From the NCBI GenBank assembly GCA_023653785.1, contig JAMKCH010051436.1:1-64000 (forward strand): DNA of 64,000 nt, in the 5' to 3' direction. The notes beneath the pieces are model-generated. The model saw only the letters and a program-made list of their open reading frames with translations. It was not told the origin of the DNA and ran no database searches. Source of the DNA: Ophioderma brevispina. Its lineage: Eukaryota; Echinodermata; Ophiuroidea; Amphilepidida; Ophiodermatidae. The translations under genes and the position numbers were made by a program. Below, piece after piece: positions 1 through 12,639 of this stretch (the stretch's first letter is position 1; each line of letters opens with the position of its first letter).

Positions 1-2640
1 ATTAAACTGTAGGCAAATGCTGCTGTAAACCTTAAACAAAGCTTTCAAATTAACACACTAAAACTCATTAATTTCTGCTACATGAAAAGTTTGAATGTTT
101 CGTTTTTATTTGGATAGTTTGCAAGCAAAGTGATTAGTACGAAATTAATTTCTCTGATTCAATTTAGAGCATCTGAGCGTTCATATAATTACATTCCAAT
201 AGAAACTTTTCTCATATAGAGAAGTGCAGTCAAACTAAGGAAACAGTACCAATATGAAATAATATCCACAAAAACGTGCAAGAATTTTATCTAAGTAAAA
301 CATCTTATCAATTTAGCAATTACACCAGACAGACGGCATGGAGAACTATGCTAATTGAGACTCAAATGACTGGGGGGAATGTGCCGGTATGCTAACAAAG
401 TTGCTTGTATGTGAATGTGCATCCTGGCTCACTGAGAAATTCGTCGAATTACAATGCACGAATGCACAAATATGAATAAGAATGTGAAATCTAAACCATC
501 CTAGTTAAATTTTAATGTACTCTAGTCTGAAACTTTACTGCATAAGGGGCCCTGATAGCTAAGAGTTCAATAACATTCATACGTGTGTTGCATAATAGTT
601 TGGTTGCAAGCATTCTACCCACATAATATCCAAGTTTAGATATTAGAAATGCCGCTCCCTCTCTCTATACCATCTCTTTTATATTTTGACACACTGTAGT
701 GTGTCGCACCAAGTTTTAAAGAATAATTAGCCAAAAACAAAAGAAAAGGCATTATTACTAGTGACACATGCTGTTAGTGTATTAGCAGAAACACACTTCC
801 CCTTGTTTAACGCGCGTTTGACTCACTGAATTGCTATTAACACCAAAGCAGGTTTAAATTAATTTTGTTATTGTTGTGGCTGTTTGGTAGCCGACGCGTG
901 GTTGTATTATTTTACCGGTGAGTGATGGGTAATTTGAAATTCAGGTCTGAAATTATGCTTCAAAAGCGTGCAACATAGAAAATTAATAACATGTTGGAGT
1001 ACTTTTCCTTATGGTCTTCCAAAATGCTAAGTGACATAAATGATGTTGAAAGATCTGAAGAATCTATTTAAAATTTGCAGTTAAAATTATTTCCTTAGAA
1101 AAGGAAAAGAAAATACACAAAAGGCGTGAAAGGTGGTCTTTTTCAGCAGACCTAACAGGATTCTGCAAGAATTTGAGACATGGCTACTTACGTTATAGCA
1201 GTTAGTAGTGACTGTCAATTTATGCTTACATTGTTTGCTATTAGCAAATCTTTATCCTGGGGCACCTAACTTTTGCTCCCACCATTTTAAACATTTGTTA
1301 ATTTGTCTAGAAAAATAGTTACATGTGGGACATTTGTCTTTTCAGGCATTTTTCTGCGATAGAGTATTAGATTAGAATGAAAAAAAAAATACATTGTTAC
1401 ACGGCCTTCGGTTACAAATCAGTGAAAAATTATAGGCTCTACTTTTCAGAAAGTCGACTATGGGAAGTTTACGTTTACATACTATCATCATATCAGCTCT
1501 ATATTGTAATGCACATAATGTGGGCATTTATTTACATATCTAGGTTGTTTTAGTTATAAGGCAGTTGACCCGAAGGAAATTATCACTGTGTTCCCTCAAG
1601 ATAATTATTCAATTTTCAATCATTAAATTAGGCTAAATATACCAAACGATCTCTCTCTGGCAAAATTTATTGTGATTGGAATTGGGTTAAAAATGTATTT
1701 TTTAAATAACAGCAGCCGAAACTAGGTATCGCGAAATTTGCCTAAATTACGTATCTTTGGATGAATTGCCTTGAAGAAAAGTGTAAATATTTTCTGAACG
1801 ATTTCTCCAAGATAAAATAGATTTTGTTTAATTGCGTTCAATTTTTTTTTTGTTTAAATGAAAGCAACCGAAAGGAAATCCAATGATCTCTATTACCAAT
1901 GCCCAGTCTCAACTGCAGCCGGAAATTATTGTAATTACTATTTTTCCGCACCCCACCGCGGCATTTTTTTTAAATCATTAAGAAATGTACTGCCTAATTG
2001 TTTTCACCGTGTATAGGTTCAAGTATTGTCTTATTTTTACTGCTAATTTTGTCGTATTCTCAATTCTTTATATTAATACTGTGACTGTGGAATCAGTTTA
2101 AGTGGTTAGGGTAATTTAGATGAGGCATTTTGTTTTTGTCATTAAAGACGGTGTCACATGAATGAGCATCCAATATTTTGAGTGGAGCTGGCATCCACCT
2201 CGATTTTTTTTTAAATCTGATCTTTCTGATTCTTATTTAGAATTGTGTATTTTTATTTTTTTTTATCGACGTAATTTATTTGTCAAAAATATGGCTACAT
2301 CATTCTTATTTATTCATATAAATAATTGCAACCCCATTGAAGAGAAATGTTTCAAAGTCATCGCCTAGTGAACATCACGCTTCCTAAATTGTATTTGCGT
2401 ACAAACGCGACATGCATGACGCAGTACAGTGGTACAAAGGTATCGTTTACGCGTGTCAAATATTCTTTTCAACAACTTTTCTAATAAAACGTCAATAATG
2501 TACCCCGTATAACTGTCTGCATTCTTAACTTTTTCCCCTTAATACACGTCTCCACTTGCCCCATTATTTCTCCATTGCAAGGAGATAACTTATCTTTGAA
2601 AATATCCGTAATGTAGGATTCTCAAAGAGATCATGGGATG
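1..2640. other. AT-rich DNA without a recognisable gene
   Basis: No coding region, RNA gene or element could be supported here. The longest open frame is 68 codons at 2162-2368 and has low-complexity, Phe-rich content typical of translated AT-rich DNA. Short homopolymers occur but no extended tandem array. An intron or intergenic stretch is the most economical reading. Confidence 0.5.
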
Positions 2641-3200
2641 GATGGTGTAAAGAAAATGTTGATGAAGATGAAGAATGGGAAAATGGTAGGGCCAGATAAT
2701 AATACCAGTGGAGGCGTGGAAGTTTCTAAGTGAGTATAGGGCGCAGTGTATTTGACCAGAATCTTCGATAAGATCTTGAAGGGTGAAGGAATTTCAAAAA
2801 GAATGCAGGAAGAGACTGATGATGAGTCAGTATGTGGGAGAGTATAATCAAGGATATAGACTTAAGGGCCGTTCAGACTTCCACTGCACTGCGGTGCATT
2901 GCATTGCCTGGATAGCAGTCTCTGCAGTACTGCAACAAAGTAAATTTGTTTTGTAGTGCAGTGGGTTGCATCAAGTTGCAGCAGAAAGTTATCGATATAT
3001 CGACAGTGCAGCAGCACTGCAGCTGCATTGCAGTGGAAGTTTTAAGGGACCTTTAGGAGAGCTACACTATGGGAGCTGCAGTATGGTTTAAGGCCTGGCA
3101 GGAGTACAACAAATGTAATATTTGAACTAAGGATATTGAAGTACAGCGGCGAAATTACTTTTCTGTACTTCTGTTGAAGTACAAAGAGTTAATAGTTAAA
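2641..3200 (+). pseudogene. LINE reverse-transcriptase relic, split by an inverted-repeat element
   Basis: Frameshifted translation around 2665-2800 gives a KNGKMVGPDN block, then (one frame away) text like VEV-KFLSEYG and LTRIFDKILKGEG. These match the start of the RT domain of RTE/CR1-like non-LTR retrotransposons, where the family reads GK-GPDGIP-E-WK. After an insertion, 3076-3135 reads LQYGLRPGRSTT followed by NVIFELRILKYS. This corresponds to the conserved QYGF-PGRST and A-F-LR-L segment of the same domain. There is a stop soon after, and the catalytic YADD block is missing. The relic is therefore a 5'- and 3'-truncated, non-functional fragment on the plus strand. The exact clade cannot be set by eye. 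Confidence 0.75.
2867..3050. mobile_element. Short inverted-repeat element (MITE-like) inside the LINE relic
   Basis: The left end carries ACTTCCACTGCACTGC and the right end, read on the other strand, carries ACTTCCACTGCAATGC. Imperfect pairing extends about 30 bp inward. The interior is rich in TGCAGT/ACTGCA words. The element interrupts the LINE RT frame, so it inserted after the LINE did. No clear target-site duplication was seen, so the superfamily is open. Confidence 0.65.
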
Positions 3201-4428
3201 ATCGTTATGAATTATATTTTGCTTTATGCATTTGATTAGTTTCTAGCTCAGTTGGTAAGTGTGTTAGTTATTTTGTTATAATTTTTTACTTTCGATGCAA
3301 TCATACGACAATCATGAGCTTAAAATTACCCTTTTTAATAATGTCGGTTGTTCTGTTTTGCTCATCGGTCATAGCAGAAACGAAATGCATAACAAACAAA
3401 AGTCTTTTTGAAGTACGAATGGTTATATCTTTCACCTGTTTCTCTATCTTAAGTTACTTTGAAAATTCTCCAGATAACAATACGTTAGATATGGAGATAA
3501 GGCCTACATTTAAGAGAAAGCGATGGGCATAATATTTCACCTTGATGAATAATGACGAATGAATGAATAAAAATTGAATGAATAAGTAACCTTCGAAAAT
3601 GCACTGCATTAATGCAGTGACACATGCGTGATTTAAAGGTAATTGCTAAGAACTAGCATAATATTTGGAATGTCTTTTTGAAGTAGATAATGTACGTTCT
3701 TTCACTTTTGAAGTCTATAACACTATTGGCCGCAATTTGTGGTATTGATACATGCACTTTACAAGACATGTAAACTACTTGGTTACATGTTATATAAAGT
3801 AGGAATAAAGACAAAGAGTAGAGTGGAGTTGTGTTAAATCCTCGTTTAACAAAGCTATTTTTGTAACACGTCAAAAAAAGGGGGGGTGCAATCCCCATTG
3901 ATTTTCTATACCGATGTGTCTCCTCTATCCATTGATAACAAAATAGAGTGACAACATTCCCAGCACTTTGTTTCCAGGACGTCATAATGCAGGGCGCCCT
4001 CTCAAAAATTGCTGAAACCAAGTTCACACAAAAATTAGGTTTTAGCTCAATATGATGAAAACTTTTAACTGATAAGAGTAATTTCATGGTGTACCAGTTT
4101 ACTGTAAAGTATAAGACGGCTTCACCAACCACTTCTAGTCTAGCGATAGAAAAATAGACCTTGTATACCTTGCAAAAGACTCTGCATGAAATGTTTTGAT
4201 GGTTTCTAACCATTACCTGCTGGATTCCAAAATCTTGATGATGCAACTTTTGCATCTTTGAGCATTTTGAGATGTGGAAAGGGGTAAATTAACAGGGGTC
4301 AAATTTGTAAACGTTTCATAGAAGATATTAAAAAGTGAGTAGACATCTTCATCTGGTTCTAAGGATTAAAACATGTATAGCTTGCTATATCTAGAACAAT
4401 TACTTTTAACGTATTAGGGTTGAAAGGG
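3201..4428. other. Unassigned DNA
   Basis: Nothing convincing. The longest open frame of the window lies here (3653-4255, minus, 200 codons), but its translation resembles no domain I know, has no clear composition bias, and has no visible exon context. A G7 tract lies near 3887. I do not call a gene. Confidence 0.4.
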
Positions 4429-4732
4429 TTCAAGGTCACCCTGGGGTAAATCAAATTTAATGCATATGCAGATTTCTCTGAAAATATGCTCTAATTCTTC
4501 ATAGTTAGTAATGTAAAATACATGGAATGGGATATGTTTGACATTGGGGAAATAATTAAGGGGGAAATGGTATATGAGGGATAAGCATTGGGTCTCCGAT
4601 ATAAATATTTTTGAGCTGATGAACATCAAGTTAATGTATTTTTCCTGTTGCAAAATTCCCATACGGACAATTTCAAACCAATTTGAAACCACTCGGATCT
4701 GTACAAATTTTAACCCCATGATGACCTTGAAC
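4429..4732. mobile_element. Inverted-repeat element with TTCAAGGTCA ends
   Basis: The left end reads TTCAAGGTCACCCTGGGGTA. The right end, on the opposite strand, reads TTCAAGGTCATCATGGGGTT, followed on both sides by an AAAT-rich stretch. The total span is about 304 bp. A second pair with the same end sequence lies at 28552-28869, which supports a small dispersed family. The interiors are not clearly alike, and no target duplication was recognised. Confidence 0.4.
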
Positions 4733-6435
4733 AATTGTTCTGTCGTGCAAACACAAAAGGTTGTAGTTTTACAACTACCCCTTAACACTTAAGTCTATAA
4801 GGTCTTGTGCACCCCCCCCCCCAAAAAAAAAAAAAATGCCGGTGGAATTTTACCGAAACTCATTGATCTCATTGATAGGGTATATCAACAAGACCACATA
4901 GCAGGAAAAAAAATAAAAATCGGTTGTACCGATTTAAAATGGCGGTCCAAAACTGATTGGACAAAAATCAAGCATTGATATTTTGTCATTGTATGGTACG
5001 TATGATAATAAGTGTGTTGAGAACTTTTATTTTCAAGGTTGGATTGATTCATTGCATTGGCAGTTGTATACAATTTTCCGTAGAAACATTACTTATTATT
5101 TTTGTATTAAAATGTCTGTCTGCTGTAATAAAGTTTATGAATTAGATTAATGTCTATATATTTTGGGACGCGCCCCTGCGGGGTTGTGCCATTATTCGTC
5201 TTCAAACTGAGCTCGCGTGCATTTTTTGTGTTTGATATTTTGCTAATGCACTCTACGCTAAAATATTAAGCCACTAACCTCTAATTATTTATTCCTACGA
5301 CCAGAACTCACGGCGATAAATTTTTACTTCAACTGAAATTTTCATGAATCTATTGCGAAACCAGAACGGAGAAAATGCTCAAGATATTCCCGGAAATTAG
5401 AAAGCCCATGTGCAGGAAGGAAACCGCCAAGGAAGGCCAACTTTCACCTTTTGGGATGGCGGCTTACAATGCTCTCACGATTCTCTTCTTACGCAACTAT
5501 CCATGCGAATGTTATTGCCTTTCTATCGCTGTGTAAAACTTTTAACGAGACAATCACAATAAGAGCGCCGACACTATTTTACCGTTACTTGTATTTTCTT
5601 AAATGCCAAGACAAAAATCGCTTTACTTCCATCATCTGTCAATACCGGGAAGACATTTCTATTTATCGGTAAATGAGACACACGTCAGGCCCGGAGTTCT
5701 TGAGTATGTTCGGAATAAAATCCTACCATGCAAAAGATAAAGCAGGATGACCATGATCATTCAAATTATTTCAGGCTGCAGAAAAAAAAACTGTGAGCAC
5801 CATGAATGTTGGGTGTTTTTGTGTGTTGTTTTTGGTTATTTATTGATTTATTTAGTTTAGTTAGTTAGTAGTTAGTTATTTTGCTTATGACATTAACAAG
5901 AGACATCTGGAATGTTGTTACCGGCAGAAATTTAAAAGAGGATTGGATTTAAACCGCATTTTGGGTTTATTATGGGGCCAATAATGGCCAAAGATCCACG
6001 AAAATGTCTTTGTAAAAATTGTTTTTGAATCTTTTCGAACTGAGCATTGAAAGATAAAATCTTTATGCTGAATTTATAAGTGAATCCAATAAAAATATAG
6101 CTATATTACCAACTCTCGTCATAAATGCATCTTTTCTCGAACAAATGTAGTACTGTAGCTCCCAAAGTGATTTTCTGTTGGAGGAACAGCCATCAAACAT
6201 ATATCTGCACTAACCAAAGACTTTGTTAGAAGCAAAGAAAGAAAAAGAACATTAGCGCAAAAGAGCTTTCGCCAAAAATGCAACAGTGGAAGCACAAACG
6301 TTATTCCGGCAAGCAAATAAAACTGTTGTGTCCTTTTTGAAAAAATTGAAAAGAGCAAAAAAGGGGTTCGCTATAAATCAGTTGCTCATATGAAAAAACA
6401 ATACAGAAAGAACCAATTGTTGAATTTGCTACTAA
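4733..6435. other. Unassigned AT-rich DNA
   Basis: No gene or element could be supported. A poly-C tract followed directly by poly-A lies at about 4809-4836. Open frames are all under 80 codons and unrecognisable. Confidence 0.45.
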
Positions 6436-8825
6436 GTGATACCAATAATTAATCATCGATGGTATAAAAGTTCTGACCCGACGTCAGCAAGAGGTTGCGA
6501 TGATTATTTTCCAACCAAGGATTATGATCCTGTTGTTGTTGATATCTCTCAATTGAACTGGTTCCCCTATATTAATCTTGGTAGAAAACAGTACCAATAT
6601 AATCTTGGCCATCAGGACAAGGGATTGTTAAACGGTTCTGGGTCGAAGAAGAAAGCCACGTCAGCACCTGGAACTGAAGGGCTTAGGTATGTTTTTGAAA
6701 ACACTTGCATCTACTCACCATACAATGGCGACCCATTTTACCAACATGATTTTAAAGGACAGACCACCACTTTCCTGTTCTGACATCCAAGGTTATATTA
6801 ATACATAAGGCAGGAGACACCAAATTGCCTCAAAATTTCAGATGGATTAGCTTAACAAGCTGCATAAGTAAGGTATATCACCAAATCCTGCTGATCGTAC
6901 CAGTTCGTACTATAGAGGACATGACTAAAATAAACTATATCACACCCGGACAATCAGAAGGCATTCATAAAAGGAATCAACGGCTGTAGGAGCACAATCA
7001 AGTCTTGCAAGAAGTCATTTCTTGCAAAAGTTAAGAAAAGGACAGTTCACATCACTTTCTTGTTCGCCGATGCATTTGGTAGTGTCAGTCACACCCTGAT
7101 TTCCCATACACTGTAATAGATTTGCTATCCCGGAACACGTTTCCCGCTATTAATTTGAAAAGCTTTACTCGCGCCTCAGCGGGAATGTTAATACCAAAGA
7201 TTGGACATCCCAAACAAGTTTCGGACTTAACGTGGTTACATTCCAGGGGGTCCTTTGTCTCCCGGTATTTCTTATTGTGTTTAACCCAATTCTAGAATAC
7301 CTTGAAAATATTCGCCAAAAACAAAAACATGGTTTCAATCTGACGGGACTAATATTATCACAACACCATATGCCGATGACTTAAATGTGATTACGAATAA
7401 TAAGGCCCACCACCAGAAAATCATCAACGAGCTCCAACAAAAAGACAATTCTAGGGACTTACGTGATGAAAACCCTCAAAGAGTCGCTCCCTCTGCTATT
7501 TGTGCAGGTAAAACCTACTTGGTAGATGTTAACATTGATGGGAAAACCAAGTGATCTCAGTTAGAAACGATCCCCAGCGCTTTCTCGGTTCTCTGATCAC
7601 ATTTAGTGGAAAACAGGCTGGAACTGAAAATTGCTTGACAGATGGAAACAACGTTACACGCCTGTTTAGACAAGATTGAAAAGCTGTCCAGTCGGGATGA
7701 GTTAAACTGGCTATATATACACGATATTGTATTCCATCGCTTCAATTCGGTCCCTCCATTCATGATCTCTGTTAAACACATTACTACTCTTGACAAGAAA
7801 GCCGACATGTATGTCAAAAAATGGCTCGGCCTTTCCGCGTCGTGGGGCCAATATTGCACTAGTTCACATGTCATCTGGCCTTAACATCCCCCGTATTTCC
7901 GATTTGTTTATTTTCGCGGTTCGGTCATTTTGTGCTTCATACAGTCGTTCACGTTTCAAGCAGATGCTATCACAAATCATGCTCTTGATACTAAGCTAAC
8001 GTGAATCAGGTTGGTCTCGTACATCGTCCCCCATTACTGATGGTGAGCGCATGCAATCTTTGCTCTACCTTGGGAAAATAATATTTTTTCAGCACAGCGT
8101 TTTGTTATTCGCGACAAGACAAGTCAACATATTTTCCGATACAAGGGTCTCTACTGGTATGTGGCGGAAACTATTCCACCGCAATTATTTCAACCTCACA
8201 ACAGCATGACTTGTTATCCTTGAGCCAGTCATCCAAAGATTACCTCATTGGTTGACCATCCCCTGTGAGACAAAAATCGATCGGCCATACTAGAAAGGTA
8301 GACAAATACGCCTCTCTTATTAAAGACATTAGGGACGCCGGGTACAATGTTCTTCCATCATGATTGAAATTGGTTCGAGAGGGCTGGTTACCAAGTGGTA
8401 ACCAAAATCAGTGCTCGAAGCATTATTAAAAAACTGAAATGCGACCAAAAATATGTTAAACTCAGGGATGATCTTACTAAGTCTGTTCTTGCCTCTTCAT
8501 ATTCAATATTCTGTGCCCGAAAAGAAACTCAATGGAACTTAGAAGATGTCAGTGATTTTTAATTGATTTAAAAAAAATATTCTTTTTAGATTTAAGAAAA
8601 TTTGTCCAGTGCTGGCCACTGTTTCAGTGCAATTAGGTGTATTTATCCAATTTTTTACAGTTTATATTTTCGCATTGTATTGTAATTAATAATGATTTTG
8701 CTTGTTGTTGTATCGTCTGGCGTCCCCACCCTTGCCCATTGGTCAGTAAAGGCCATGGTTGTCTTGGGGTTTATGTGCATTCTTTATGATGTTTGATGTT
8801 TTTAATAAAGATGATTGAATAAAAT
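6436..8825 (+). pseudogene. Decayed non-LTR (LINE) retrotransposon, RT region to 3' end
   Basis: The first open part (6436-6783) contains KKKATSAPGTEGLRYVF, matching the RT fingers region (K-APGP-G) of LINEs. Frameshifted continuation gives SKVILIHKAGDTKLPQNF, RTVHITF and FADAFGSVSHTLI. It also gives a PVFLIVFNPILEYL block, then the catalytic YADD at 7369-7380 followed by LNVITNNKAHHQKIINE. Further on, KWLGL-A-WG and a C-terminal RKETQWNLEDVSDF end at a stop near 8560. An A/T-rich 3' UTR ends near 8825 with AATAAAGATGATTGAATAAA. Many frameshifts and stops make it inactive. The 5' end is missing: no endonuclease was recognised upstream. The motifs are those of the LINE RT family; the clade is not resolved. 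Confidence 0.85.
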
Positions 8826-9961
8826 ACATATCCCAAAGTATTAACCCTTTCGACCGCGACCAATTCTGTAAAAGTTATATAACGCAAATTATATAAGTGG
8901 CTGTAGACATCGCGTCCCAAATGCTTGCAGGTCATTTGGAAAGCCATCGAAAAAAAAAGAAGCAAAGACTAGGGTTGTTTCGACTCATTTAGATGCATTT
9001 GGCATGCTGATTCCGAATATGCCCTGGAAAATAGTTAACTTTGACCTTTTTTAAACAATTTCGATCTTTGAGCGACTGTAGTTTCTTTATTTTTTAAATA
9101 AACGCAGTTAACATGTTAACGCTCTTCTAAATCATTTCCCCGTCTGCATGTGTATCGTCCCAGCGATCAATTCCATGTTTTAAAGTTATTGCCCTACGTT
9201 CATGTAGTTCTCCACATACATTAAATGCCTTTTTCTCTCTTGGTTTGTTAGTAATCTGATACTCAGCCACGGTATTGACCTACGGCTCTAAGTACAGTTT
9301 ACCTTGTGAATATATAAGGCCAGATTTCATATCACCTTTGGGTTTTTATATTATTAATCAATGGTTTCTAGGGAATGTTTGAATCAAAATGCATGCTTAC
9401 CCACAGCACGTCCGTGTCTTCTGCAGAATTGCGCAATGAGAGTGTCCCTAACATACCAATTAGATCATTTGTGCGCATCTCACGTGGTCTCTGTTATTGA
9501 TACAATTATCTTGTTGATTTATGTTACCAATCAAATTTCTGTTAACGCACGCATGTTGCACTAGGTTCAAAGCCCTAATGTTAAAGTAACATGGCTCGAT
9601 GTTTTGTGTCTTAAAGCCCGACATATTGCGATGCAACATTAATGTAGTTCAATTAAAATATGCGAGCGTTATTGAGCAGAGCGCGTGATACGATATTATT
9701 TATATAGGTGTGTATTACTACATTTGTCTGTAGGTGTTATGATAACAGAAAAGTCTACATTTGAATAGGACACGTGACACCGCGGAAAAGGGCACCGTAT
9801 GTGTTTGCACACGTGCTCACGTTCATCTTTTTGGTTTGCCAATCACATTGCCATATCCTTTCGCTTATGGCCGTTTTCGAGTGAATTATGAACACGTAAC
9901 AAAATAAAAAGAATTCTTATGATAAGCTGGAATGGATACTGGAGCTGATAACATAATCTAT
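8826..9961. other. Unassigned DNA
   Basis: No gene, tandem repeat or inverted-repeat element was recognised between the LINE 3' end and the next element. Confidence 0.45.
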
Positions 9962-10091
9962 GTTCCGGTGTAGAAGTAATCATAGTCCGGCTACAATGGT
10001 AAAGAATAGTTCACTCACTTCAGTTGACTCTTCGCGCAACATGGAGCCCGGACTGTGGCTCTTAGCGGACTATATATGCTTTCACACCGGA
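9962..10091 (+). mobile_element. Short DNA element, family 1, copy 1
   Basis: The left end TTCCGGTGTAGAAGTAATCA and the right end, on the other strand, TTCCGGTGTGAAAGCATATA pair as an imperfect terminal inverted repeat, each followed by ATAGTCCG. The interior shares TTCAGTTGACTCTTC-CGCAACAT with copies at 19222-19397 (opposite strand) and 54776-54951. All three carry AGTCC near the ends. It is a non-autonomous element, with no coding capacity. Confidence 0.6.
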
Positions 10092-10548
10092 ATACTATAC
10101 TGGATTTTCCGTCCGCTGGCCGTCTGTCTACGTCAATTGCTTAATGATGTTGAATTAAATTAAAATGTAACGATATAAGATATTTTAAACATCCAATCAA
10201 AAAACTTAGAGAATACTACTGGGAGTCACACAACCAATTAACATTGTGCGCACTATTTTCTATTTTAAACAATACCAACATAGAAGACAAGGCAACCCTT
10301 CAACTCTAGTCTATTACCACAAAACAACCAGGTTTAATTAGGGAGAAATAACCTTTCAAAGATCTTTATCCGATTGAGATGGCGCTCGTAAAGCTTTCAA
10401 TGCGTATCCACGGCGTGAAAGACTGTGCTGAAAATCATGCGCGGAGAACTATGTAACGTACCCTTTAAAGGCGTGATGCTGTATTGTAGCCCATCATAAT
10501 TTTACAGATTATTTATTATTATTTATGATAATCTAAATTGTTCTTGAT
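10092..10548. other. Unassigned DNA
   Basis: No feature was recognised. Confidence 0.4.
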
Positions 10549-10840
10549 TTAACTTATTTTTAATACACATGATGTCGATACATTATATTGGTTAATGACA
10601 CCTGAATCACAGTTCGTTCCTATCGCTCGATTTTCAATTTGATCTACTCGCCCGATAATATTACAGAACTTAACACCTTTACATGCCCATTTTTCGCCAG
10701 TGGCGCAGATGGTTGTCGGCCAAAAACAATAGGTTTGTGGACAGACGATATCTCCCCCCAAAACACAGTATCTATCACCCTGATCGTATACAAAGTCTAT
10801 AAATATTTCCGATAATCTTAAAAATACGCCATGTTAATGG
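10549..10840 (-). CDS. Possible cysteine-rich terminal exon (unknown family)
   Basis: On the minus strand an open frame runs without a stop from about 10840 down to a TAA at 10549-10551. Its 3' two thirds are unusually cysteine dense: eight Cys in about 65 residues with spacings of 7, 4, 6, 7, 5, 17 and 13 residues. It includes the segments GGDIVCPQTYCFWP and GEKWACKGVKFC. Such density is uncommon in translated AT-rich noise and would suit a secreted or extracellular disulfide-bonded domain. An internal Met exists, but an upstream AG acceptor (…GATCAG before GGTGATAG) would equally allow a 3' terminal exon. I do not recognise the family, see no signal peptide or neighbouring exon, and the frame may still be chance. 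Confidence 0.25.
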
Positions 10841-12218
10841 ATCGCGCAAGGTTACAAATGGCATCTGATTCTGACAAAATTTGGCAGATTTGGAGTATTG
10901 GACCAGCAGAACAAGCAATGTAATGTGTTACCTATATCGCCTCAACGGACATCATGATAGATTTTTTGACTATTACAGCGATGGACCCTTTTTGTGACAA
11001 TTTGATGGATTCTGTAACAAGCTGCAGGAATGATGTGCTAGAGTGTTTCCCCCGAGGGCATCGTCTGATAGTTGAAACACTTGAGTACTGAATCCCTGAA
11101 GCAGCAGGTACCGAATACTGGAGACGCTGCACAGCGTCATATGGGTACCATATGACCGTGATAGAATTGCGCCACGATCTCTTAACCCGCGCTTTTGGAG
11201 TGGCGCAATCATCGTTTTTGGCACATGTGTAGTCTGCTCGCCACTACTGATGAACCAGGTTGCTCTCCGCACTACTTCAGTCAATAAAGGACCATAATGC
11301 GTTTAAGGACCACCGTCTTTATGACATTGTTATGGTCCAATGCCTTTCTACTAAATTGACGATAGTAATATGTGGGCTACAGCGACATGCAATGGCAGAA
11401 TGTGTCACGATAAATGAATAATGAGAAAAGCGGGAATCGTATGTACAGAGTCGGGCTACTTCTTGTAGAGAGGATCGCGCCAAAATGAGGATTTATAATG
11501 GCTTCGATGTGTTTGAACTACTGTTGATTCAGCAGTTATATCGTTTCAAATCGGTGAGTAATTTCAATCTACCGTGAATACTAAAATGCTATATAAATCG
11601 TTGTATAACACGTATGGTGTAGTTTATGTATCCACCAGTCACGGCCAGTGAAATATTTAAAAAAAATAGCATAGTAGGGAATATTTGCACTATGGCAGAA
11701 CAGAATAGAAGTTAACAGAACGGGGGGGGGGGTCGATTTGAATTACTTTCCAATTTCTGTGTAAGATATCCATCACGTCTTGAGATGATTTTCATGTAAA
11801 TTGTCAAGAAAGATGCACCGACATTGCACTTTAGTCGTACAATATTATGTACTGGCCTTGGAATTGTATTGCCTGTTTCTGGTTTTCATTGATTTTGCCA
11901 TTTCACGGTGCCCAGCCAGGCGGAATACATGGTTAAAATGCAGAAAACTAAAAACAAATGGCTGGCGTGTAAAATTCCTTGATGCTGGTAAAAGGTTCAT
12001 TATCCTTTAACATTCAATGGTTGTAGTTGGTCAGGTCTATTCATATGTTTTCAACGTTAGACTTTGACGTCTTGGCACTGACCACGTACTTCACACCCAA
12101 AAGACAAACAAAATATTCTGACAATCTTCTTCCGAATATGAGCTATTGTTACGCATAGAGTTTAACTCTAAAGTTGGGGCACACATAATGTATTATATTA
12201 AAAGGAGAATATGATTAC
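10841..12218. other. Unassigned DNA
   Basis: No gene was recognised. Overlapping minus-strand open frames at 10932-11284 show no known domain. A G10-12 tract occurs near 11722. Confidence 0.4.
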
Positions 12219-12238
12219 AGAGAGGGAGAGAGAGATGA

Positions 12239-12301
<63 letters not shown>
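12219..12301. repeat. (GA)n microsatellite followed by poly-G
   Basis: An almost perfect run of about 70 bp of GA dinucleotides ends in about ten G. The Leu/Ser-repeat frames on the minus strand here are only translations of this repeat. Confidence 0.95.
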
Positions 12302-12545
12302 AGAATACGATAGAAAACAAAACAAAACAAAAACAAACAAACAAATAAGTAAATAAATAGATTAAAATAAAATAAAATAATAAATAAATCAATCAATCAA
12401 TAAAATAAATGAATAAAATTAATAAAATAAAATAAATCAATAAATAAAATAAAATAAAAAAGAAACAATACACACACACAAAAAAAGTAAACAAAACAAA
12501 ATCAACAAAAACAAATACCAATGCACAAAAATAAATACCAACAAC
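12302..12545. repeat. A-rich low-complexity tract (AAAT/AAACA-like)
   Basis: An imperfect tandem of AAAT, AAACA and AATC words almost devoid of G continues directly from the GA microsatellite. Together they form a low-complexity block of over 300 bp. Confidence 0.85.
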
Positions 12546-12639
12546 ACGTGGGTGTATTTGCATAACTCATCTGTAAAGGTCAGAAGAATCTACTCAACGA
12601 AAAACACAATTAAACGGCAAACGTAGACTCAGGATCCCG

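Noticed and set aside
3653..4255. 200-codon minus-strand open frame, the longest in the window
   Set aside because: No domain, no codon-like pattern and no exon context could be seen; a frame of this length is plausible by chance in a 64-kb window.
3870..4840. Inverted G-run/C-run pair (3884 and 4810) as a third Harbinger-like copy
   Set aside because: Apart from the homopolymers and a CACTTAAG word, the end modules of the family are missing.
6436..6783. 115-codon open frame as an independent host gene
   Set aside because: Its C-terminal part matches the LINE RT fingers region and it is followed directly by further RT blocks.
12193..12396. Leu/Ser-repeat and Phe-rich minus-strand frames
   Set aside because: They are translations of the GA microsatellite and the adjacent A-rich tract.
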